Source: Nyssa sinensis | Lineage: Eukaryota > Streptophyta > Magnoliopsida > Cornales > Nyssaceae | DNA length: 64,000 nucleotides | Assembly (NCBI GenBank): GCA_008638375.1 | Contig: CM018035.1 | Coordinates: 31,087,307-31,151,306 of the forward strand | Reading direction: 5' to 3' | Shown: positions 57,496 to 64,000 of the stretch, in pieces | Layout of the letters: every line of letters starts with the position of its first letter | How positions within the stretch are numbered: position 1 is the stretch's first letter | Program-made: the position numbers and the translations under genes | The notes under the pieces: generated by a model | Told to the model about the DNA's origin: nothing | The model's input: the letters and a program-made list of their open reading frames with translations, nothing else | The model's database searches: none

Positions 57496-57992
57496 TGTCA
57501 TGGGTGTGTATATATATCATTTATGTATATATGTATATTTCTCTCACTCCCATACCCCATCACAATCAATAGCCATGCCTCCCTTACTTTTCTGATTTTG
57601 GGCCATCCTTTCTCCCATTCCTCTACACCTACTTGCATATATAATATACATATATGGTACATCACCCCCATACTTCACCTTAATTCAATGTCTCCCCCAT
57701 TACATATATATATATATAATACATATCACACACTCACACACTTATATATATATATATTTAATTAATTTCTTATGTTTAATTAATTAACAAATTAGTTATT
57801 CAATTAATTATATTTCATAAATTAATCATCACATTTTATATTAATTATAACTAATACTTAATTTCTCATATTAATAAATTAATTACATTAAATTAATTTA
57901 TCATATTCTTAAGGCCATAATATTTACACTCATTTTTCATAACCTCGTAAAACGTGCCTCATTACCCGGCATTCTCGGGTCGGGGTATTACA
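53839..57992 (-). repeat. Solo LTR, family C (4154 bp), antisense
   Basis: On plus it begins TGTCACGACCCG and ends GGGTCGGGGTATTACA, flanked by GCTTG (53834-53838 and 57993-57997). It is homologous to the LTR at 23958-34724 in opposite orientation; the shared GCGGAAGNGTGAAAAACTTTTTC block lies near the element's 3' end (plus about 53965-53990). There is no internal domain. It contains AT-rich U3-like sequence (57640-57940), a CT repeat (57457-57490) and about four degenerate modules (55800-56360). None of its short open frames looks real. Confidence 0.9.
55800..56360 (-). repeat. Degenerate tandem modules in antisense family-C LTR
   Basis: Four modules about 130-145 bp apart, each with an ACCATTGAGTCCGGAAGGTC-type block (near 55827, 55967, 56112, 56242) and a GGCATTTTGGTCAT-type box on plus. 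They match the modules at 25780-26340 read on the other strand. Confidence 0.65.
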
Positions 57993-60054
57993 GCTTGGAC
58001 AAAGGAACAAATTTCTCTCCGTTTGAAGGGGCTGTTAAGACCCCTGATCTTCCAGCATGCTAGATTCATTGAGAATAGGAGGGGTGTTTTGACCCTTCTG
58101 GTCATGATTCCCTTGTTGAATCTTTTGATTCCTTCTAAGCTTTTTTCGCTAATTCTTAGTGAGTTTGCTGCCAGTATCAACCTCATCCACTTTGGCCACT
58201 TTGTCAAGCAAAGGATTAGAATCTGGAGTAGCAGTAGATTGAGAAATGCTGTTGTCATTGAGAGCACTGTCTACTTGATTCATGTTGCCAACTCTGGATT
58301 TTTCAAGGGAAATGAAGTAATCAACATCGTTGGGTATAATCCCAATACGAGCAATAGGTTCAATTAAGGTTTCTTTAGCCCTAGGCTCGCCAACGTGCTG
58401 CGTAGAGATAGACGAGTTGCCTGGGTCAGATGCTTCTTGAACCGTTTTGCCCTTACCAAAGACAACCCTCTATTCTCCATAGGACTATCTTGTAGGGGCC
58501 TTAAGGGCAGTTTCTGCTTGCTTGCTTGTTAGGCATTTAGTGATTCTATGGCCAAAAGTATGGCAGTGAGAGCACATTAGGGTAGCTATTGATATTCCAT
58601 CGAAATTTTAACTGTAGTATGATCATTTATCTTGATGTCAAAGAAGTCAGGGAGATCATTTTTGGCTTCAATCTCCACACAAACACTGGCATAACTGATC
58701 CTAGTTTGGTCTTCAGTATGAGTGTCTGCAGATAAGGGTCGTCCTATAGCACTTGCTACATAGCTCATACGGCACATTAAATAGTTTGACCCATATAGGA
58801 ATTTTCTCCACCTCCTTCTTAGGTAGAGTCATACCTGATTTTCATTTTTGAAGAATTATGTGGCGACCTAAGAAATGCTAGTGACCACCTTCAAGAATTT
58901 TTGCTGAAGCTTCAGAGGAGTCAAATTTGATGAAAAAGAAACCATTGCCATTAGCAAGCATTTCATCTAAGCCGTCTCTACCCCAAAAATTTTCGGCCAT
59001 TTTTTTACCAAAAAGAAAGGCATCTTTTTCTCTAGAAAGTATCCAACAAGGGTATTTTCCTAGGTAGGAATGCCAGCCTAAATGACATCTTAGGGAGGAT
59101 GCACAGTGATACGTTGGCTGTCAATGAGAGTTTGCTTATATTCAAGCTTGAATTTATGATGGGAAGGGGGGCGTTGGAAATGAGAGGACCATAAGGGGGC
59201 GGCTAAACTGCTAGAAGTAGGGGAAGAAGGCCTAGTAGTAGGCTGTTCAACTATTTCGGTGTGAACAAATCCTACACGCACCGAGGTGGAAGCAGTAGCA
59301 ATCCCTTTTTGCTGATAGAGCTAAGCAGGACAAGTAGAGATATCAACGTTTATCAGCTACTGACTTGCTGTAGGACAACTAGGGTAGGTTGGCGAAGCAG
59401 TAGCCTTTCCAACATTTCCCTGGAAAATAAAAGCTGGTTGCACAGAGGTAGCTATTGTGCACACCGTGGAGTGCTAGGGGTCAAGCGTGCCATCAACCAT
59501 GCGTATATGGGAGACAGCTGGAGGAACTAGCTTTGTAGGACTGGGTTAAGCAGAAGCAGTAGCCTTTTTAGCATTTTCTTGGTGGACAAAGGTTGATTGC
59601 ACAGTGGTAGATGCTGACCAAACGGTGGATTGCTGAGTGGATTAAAAAGCAGACACGCTAGCAACCATGTGGCTATGGGAAACGGGTAGATGGACTAGTT
59701 TTTTAGGACTAGGTTGGGCACCAGTTTTTGGAAGCTGCAACACGGCTCTAGCAGACGTGTCATACATGTTTCGGAGAGATGACGACATACTTGCACCTAT
59801 GGGACGTGCATTCCACTTCCCCTACCAGAGTTGCAACTTCCTTCACGTCCACCATTAGGGGAGCTTCTTCTAGAACAACACTCTAATTTATAAGGAAATC
59901 AGTATTAAGGGTAAATCCCCCATAATCCTTTTCAAGTTCAAGAGCTTCTTTGGGGATATATTCCGCACTATCTGCAAGATTAGCCTAGGACAGCAATGAG
60001 GAGAGCCCGTAGAGTCTGAGCCAGGACAAGCAACAATACCTTTTTGGGAGGCCT
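57993..60054 (-). pseudogene. LINE-7 ORF2 start and ORF1 (5' half)
   Basis: On the minus strand, from 60054: ORF1 N-region with the conserved NLADSAEYIPKEALELEKDYGG-type box (about 59990-59900), a variable linker with many stops, the core near 59100-58700 (IDSQRITVHPP, SYVASAIGRPLSADTH), a knuckle near 58590-58550, then the tail and the ORF2 ATG at 58069 followed by 75 bp of endonuclease. It is broken throughout. This is the 5' end of the antisense LINE that hosts the nest. Confidence 0.82.
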
Positions 60055-62035
60055 TAACATCGAGATAAATGATCATACTACAGTGGAAATTTCTGTGGAA
60101 TATCAATAGTTGCCCCCAATGTGCGCTCACTGCCATAATTTTGGCCATAGAATCACTAAATACCCAACAAGCAAGCAAGCAAGCAGAAACTGCCCCTAAG
60201 GCCCCTACAAGACAGTCCAATGGAGAATGGAGGGTTGTCTATGGTAAGGGAAAAATGGTTCAAGAAGTATCAGACCCAGGAAACTTTTCCATCTCTGCGC
60301 AGCACGCTTGTGAGCCCAGGCTGAAGAAACCTTAATTGAACCTATTGCTCCTATTGGGATTATACCCAACGATGTTGATTACTTCATTTCCCCTGAAAAA
60401 TCTAGAGTTGGCAACACGAATCAAGTAGACAGCCCTCTCAATGACTGCAGCATTTCTCAATCTACTACTACTCTAGATTCTAATCCTTTGCTTGACAAAG
60501 TGGCCAAAGTAGATGAGGTTGATACTAACAGCAAACTCACTAAGAATCAGCTAAGAAAGCTAAGAAAGAATCAAAAGATTCAGCAAGGGAATCATGACCA
60601 AGTGGGTCAAAACACCCCTCATGTTCTCAATGAATCTAGCATGTTGGAACATCAAGGGTCTTAACAACCCCTCCAAACAGAGAGAAATTCGTTCCTTTGT
60701 CCAAGATTCTTCTCTTGTCTTTTTGGTGCTGTGGAAAAAAAATTAAGGAAGAAAATAAAGGTAACGTGGCTAACTCCCTCATCCTTGGCTGGTCTTTTTT
60801 GCATAATTACTCCCATTCTCCTGTAGGGAGAATTTAGATTGGATGGAACAACTCTATTTTGCAGGTTAACTCCTCCGTCTCCTCGGCTCAGGGCTTCCAT
60901 TGCAATGTCACAATTCGTGAAACTAGCGTTCCTTTGATTATCTTAGTCATTTATGGCTCAAATTTTCCTTGTCATAAGTGGAGCTTATGGCGGGATATTA
61001 TTCACCATTCGGTTATTGCCCGTGGCACCCCTTAGCTCGTCATTGGTGACTTCAATGCTATTCGTTTTTCTCATGAAAGAATAGGTGGGAGTCTAGACTG
61101 CGCCCCTGGTATGGATGTTTGTAACCAATGTTTCATGCAAGTCGAGCTAGAGGACCTCAAATACTCTGGGCAATTTTTTACTTGGTCAAATTGGCAGCAT
61201 GATTCCTATCCCATCTATAAAAAGCTTAATAGGGCTATGGTTAATAAAGACTACCTTGTCTGCCTTCCTCTCTCCGAGGCTGAGTTTCTCCCTCTTGGTA
61301 TTTCTGATCACAGCCCCATTATCATTAGGACCGACCTTCCATCTCGAAAGAGTAAAATTCCCTTCAAATTCTTCAAGTTTTGGGCAGATTATAATGATTG
61401 CTTGCCTATTTTTGATCAAGCTTGGAAGTCAGATATTCAAGGTTCTGCCATGTTCATCCATAATCAAAAGCTTAAGAGGGTCATGTTTGCTCATAAGGAT
61501 CTTAACCGAAGGAAATATCTTAATATCTCTGCCCGAGTCCATGATGCAAGGAAAATCTATTTGCTATTCAGCATTTATTAGAGGCCAACCCAGTGGTCTA
61601 CCATCTCGTCAATGAGAAGAAGGAGGCCTTAAAAGCCTTCAACTTACTGCTACCTAGCAAAGAGAGTCTTGCCATGCAAAAGGCCTATGTTCAATGGCTC
61701 TTAGAAGGTGAGCAGAACACCTCCTCCTTCTTCAAGTCTGTCAACAACAAAAGAAATAAAAATAAAATAGTTAGCCTCCCTGATTCTAACGGCATCAGAC
61801 TTTCAGATATTAAGGATGTCAAGCACGCCATTCTCATCTTCTATAAAGATCTCTTTGGTACAACTAGTTTTGTCCCCTACCTAGGGAAGCATGCTTTGAG
61901 TGATGTTATTAGTAAGCAGCTTCCCTTCGACCATCTTGCTGGCCTTTGCAGCCCTATCGCTAAGGAAGAAATTCAAAATGCCCTCTTTAGCCTCCATGGG
62001 TTTAATGGTCATTTCAAAATTCAAAATTCAGAATG
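60055..62035 (+). pseudogene. Sense LINE fragment, subfamily d (knuckle, endonuclease, RT start)
   Basis: Starts inside ORF1 just before the knuckle (MCAHCHNFGHRITK). ORF2 ATG at 60630 overlaps the ORF1 TGA. Endonuclease frames: VGRI, NNSILQ, GDFNAIRFSHERIGG, then 61111-61581 (FFTWSNWQ, SDHSPIII). The linker (ESLAMQKAYVQWLLEGEQNT) is at 61593-62036. It breaks at the RT start (HGFNGHF). The first about 650 bp are the inverse of 57993-58640. Several stops. Confidence 0.85.
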
Positions 62036-64000
62036 ATGGATGGTGGATTTGGTTTCATCTTTCAGTTATTTATGGTCATAACAGTGTCAAGGATCGAAGA
62101 CGTGTTTGGAGTAGTTTGCTTCAACAAGCGGCCATGAACAATGATTTGCCTTGGATTGTCATGGGAGATTTGAATGCTGCTCGATTTAGCAATGAAAGGA
62201 TTGGTGGTAGTACGGATTGGCCTCCTTGTATGGAGGAATGTAATAACTGTCTTATTGATGCAGAATTTGAGGACCTCAGGTACACTAGTTGCCATTTGAC
62301 TTGGACCAATCGTCAGTATGGCAACGATACTATCTTAAGGAAGCTTGATCGTGTTTTGGCTAATGATAAATGGATGGTGGATTTTAGTAATTCAGAGGTA
62401 GAGTTTTGCCTCTAGTGTGTCAGTTCATAGTCCTATGATTGTTAAGACTGGAGTTGATGTTAAATGTAAAGGGAGGACGTTTAAGTTCTTCAACTTCTCG
62501 TTGGAATGTGAAACCTTTGAATCGGTTGTCCATAAAGCTTGGAGTTAGAATGTTGAAGGATCTGCTATTTTCATTCTGAGTACGAAGCTTAAAACAGTGG
62601 AAAAAAGAATTGAAACTTTTAAACTAAGTTAGAGGGCGGATCTCTTCCAACTCTACTGAGGAAGCCCGGCAGCATCTTTTTGCAACTCAACATTCTTTGA
62701 ACTCTAGCCCTCTTGATATTGATTTGAAGAACCAAGAAAAGCTCACCTTGAGCACGTTACTCAATTGAGCAAGTGGGAGGAAAGCCTGGCTAAGCAGAAG
62801 TCGGGGATTCAATGGCTTAATGAAGGGGATCAACACACGAGTTTCTTTTTCAAGAGCATCGCTCAACGGCGAAACCGCAACAAAATTAGTAGTTTACTAG
62901 ATGAAGCTGATAACAGGATTGAAGATAGTAAGGAAGTCTCCACTGCCATTGTTGATTACTATCATGATCTCTTAGGGAAGGTTCCCTCAAACCCATATCC
63001 TGGGAAAGGCCAACTCACCGATTTCATCAACAAAGGTATTTCTCATGCTCAAGTCCAACAGTTAAGTAAGCTCGTGGATAGAGATGAGATTAAGGAGACA
63101 TTATTTAGCTTGCACCCCAATAAAGCGCCAGGCCCGGATGGTTTTAACGGGCATTTCTTTCTAGCTACTTGGGATATTATGGGTGAAGATGTTCTTGCTG
63201 CCATCCAAGAGTTCTTCCATGAAAGCTCTTTCCTTCGTGAGCTCAATGCTACCACCATTGCCCTTGTGCCTAAGGTTCCTAACCTCTCCAAATTAAATGA
63301 TTACCATCCCATTTCGTGTTGTAATACCATCTACAAGTGTATTACCAAGATCCTTACTAATCGTCTCAAACCTATGCTTGGTGATTTGATTGATAAGGCA
63401 CAATCTGCCTTTGTGTCAGGAAGGAGCATCAGTGATAATATTTTTCTTGCCCAAGAGCTCATGCATAATTATCATAAGGAGAGGGGCTCCCCGCGATACA
63501 CAATGAAAGTGGACATTCAGAAGGCTTATGATTCATTTAGATGGGAATTTCTCTTGGATGTGCTTGATTTGATGAGGTTTCCTGCCACTTATGTTTGGTG
63601 GATCAAGGCTTGTATTACTACTCCGAGTTTCTCTATTTCCATTAATGGTGCTCTTGAAGGTTATTTCAGAGGTGCCCGTGGCTTACGACACGATGACCTC
63701 CTCTCTCCCTACCTTTTTGTTCTTGCTATAGAGGTTTTCTCTATGATGTTGAGACAGAAAGTTGATCGAGAGGTAAATTTTAAGTACCATTGGAGATGTA
63801 AGCAACCCAAAATCACTCACTTGTGCTTTGCCGATGATCTTATGTTATTTTGCCATAGCAACCTCAACTCTACCTCAATCTTGAAGGATACCATTGAAGA
63901 GTATGTAAAATTCTAAGGGTTAAATCCGAATGAGGCTAAGAGTAACATCTTCTTCTCTGGAGTTTCTACTCAAGGCAAATAGGATATTCTAGAAGCAGTG
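62036..64000 (+). mobile_element. LINE-8 (subfamily a), 5' truncated, runs off window
   Basis: Joins LINE subfamily d at about 62035 within endonuclease (FHLSVIYGHNSVKDRRRVW). Endonuclease 62040-62415 has GDLNAARFSNERIGG. A frameshift near 62407 and stops to 62765 follow. It is very close to LINE-1 and LINE-3. The right end lies beyond the window, so presence of a 3' UTR cannot be judged. Confidence 0.88.
62765..63916 (+). CDS. LINE-8 linker and RT, open 383 codons (fragment of ORF2)
   Basis: The frame begins in the linker (SKWEESLAKQKSGIQWLNEGDQ). RT motifs follow: HPNKAPGPDGFNGHF, ALVPKVPNLSKLNDYHPISC, SAFVSGRSISDNIFLAQE, DIQKAYDSFRWEF, a GLRHDDLLSPYLF box (GLRQGDP in the other copies, so two changed residues), and catalytic FADD in CFADDLMLF. 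TAA at 63914-63916. The ATG is internal to ORF2. The changed Gln-Gly-Asp motif makes activity doubtful. Confidence 0.85.
   Translation: MSKWEESLAKQKSGIQWLNEGDQHTSFFFKSIAQRRNRNKISSLLDEADNRIEDSKEVSTAIVDYYHDLLGKVPSNPYPGKGQLTDFINKGISHAQVQQLSKLVDRDEIKETLFSLHPNKAPGPDGFNGHFFLATWDIMGEDVLAAIQEFFHESSFLRELNATTIALVPKVPNLSKLNDYHPISCCNTIYKCITKILTNRLKPMLGDLIDKAQSAFVSGRSISDNIFLAQELMHNYHKERGSPRYTMKVDIQKAYDSFRWEFLLDVLDLMRFPATYVWWIKACITTPSFSISINGALEGYFRGARGLRHDDLLSPYLFVLAIEVFSMMLRQKVDREVNFKYHWRCKQPKITHLCFADDLMLFCHSNLNSTSILKDTIEEYVKF

Noticed and set aside
57640..57940. AT-rich tract as a possible MITE or matrix attachment region
   Set aside because: It lies within the solo LTR, has no terminal repeats of its own, and corresponds in position to the start of the sister LTR.
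57993..62035. Twin-priming 5' inversion of a single LINE
   Set aside because: The antisense and sense parts overlap by about 650 bp of the same LINE interval, and the antisense element also has its zf-RVT end at 21390. Two copies head to head fit better.
1..64000. Host protein-coding genes, tRNAs, rRNAs, CRISPR arrays, bacterial operons
   Set aside because: Every convincing coding signal belongs to gag, pol or LINE ORFs. No regularly spaced short repeats and no RNA-gene signatures were seen.

Overview
The window looks like TE-packed plant heterochromatin. I find no host gene, tRNA, rRNA or CRISPR array. Nearly every base can be assigned to a retrotransposon or a piece of one. The plant origin is inferred from plant-type L1 LINEs (ORF1 with a DUF4283-like region and a CCHC knuckle, APE-like endonuclease, RT, C-terminal zf-RVT), from LTR elements with an initiator-Met-tRNA-type primer site, and from Ty3/gypsy lineages of CRM-like and Athila/Tat-like type. 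All coding regions carry stops or frameshifts. The cleanest stretches are an open 634-codon RT/zf-RVT segment (51634-53538) and a 383-codon RT segment (62765-63916).

Layout. 1-500: a LINE ORF1 scrap joined to a scrap of a large LTR (family C). 501-6829: a decayed CRM-like gypsy element (leader, gag, protease, RT/RNase H, integrase, 3' LTR, then a second leader). 6830-11690: a LINE fragment (LINE-1) split by a compact non-autonomous LTR element at 8474-10616 with 5-bp target duplications. 11691-20695: an Athila/Tat-like integrase, 3' region and LTR, carrying a solo LTR (13237-14161) and an internally inverted LINE (LINE-2). 20696-60054: a nested complex whose oldest layer is an antisense LINE (LINE-7), recovered in pieces at 21390, 22828, 47202, 53823 and 57993. 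LINE-7 was entered by an LTR, by LINE-3 (23018-47201), by LINE-6 (47286-53822) and by a 4.15-kb solo LTR (53839-57992). LINE-3 was itself entered by a 4.29-kb solo LTR (23958-34724) and by antisense LINE-5. That solo LTR was in turn entered by LINE-4 (26643-33104). 60055-64000: two sense LINE fragments fused at about 62035.

The nesting is supported by target-site duplications read directly from the sequence: CTCGC, GAATG, AAAAT and GCTTG for LTR insertions; AAAGTCCACCAG, CAAGAGTTAATTT, GAGTAATTATGYAAAA and AAAAAAAGCTGAAGGG for LINEs. The relative order LINE-7, LINE-3, family-C LTR, LINE-4 therefore follows from the sequence alone.

The points most worth following up are: a 2.1-kb compact LTR element that keeps only primer site, leader, polypurine tract and the pol tail; pol C-termini encoded across the polypurine tract into the LTR in two LTR families; a conserved ATGA ORF1/ORF2 overlap in all LINE subfamilies here; and conserved 5' and (duplicated) 3' stem-loops in the LINEs. 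Family names are assigned from recalled motifs; no database search was possible.
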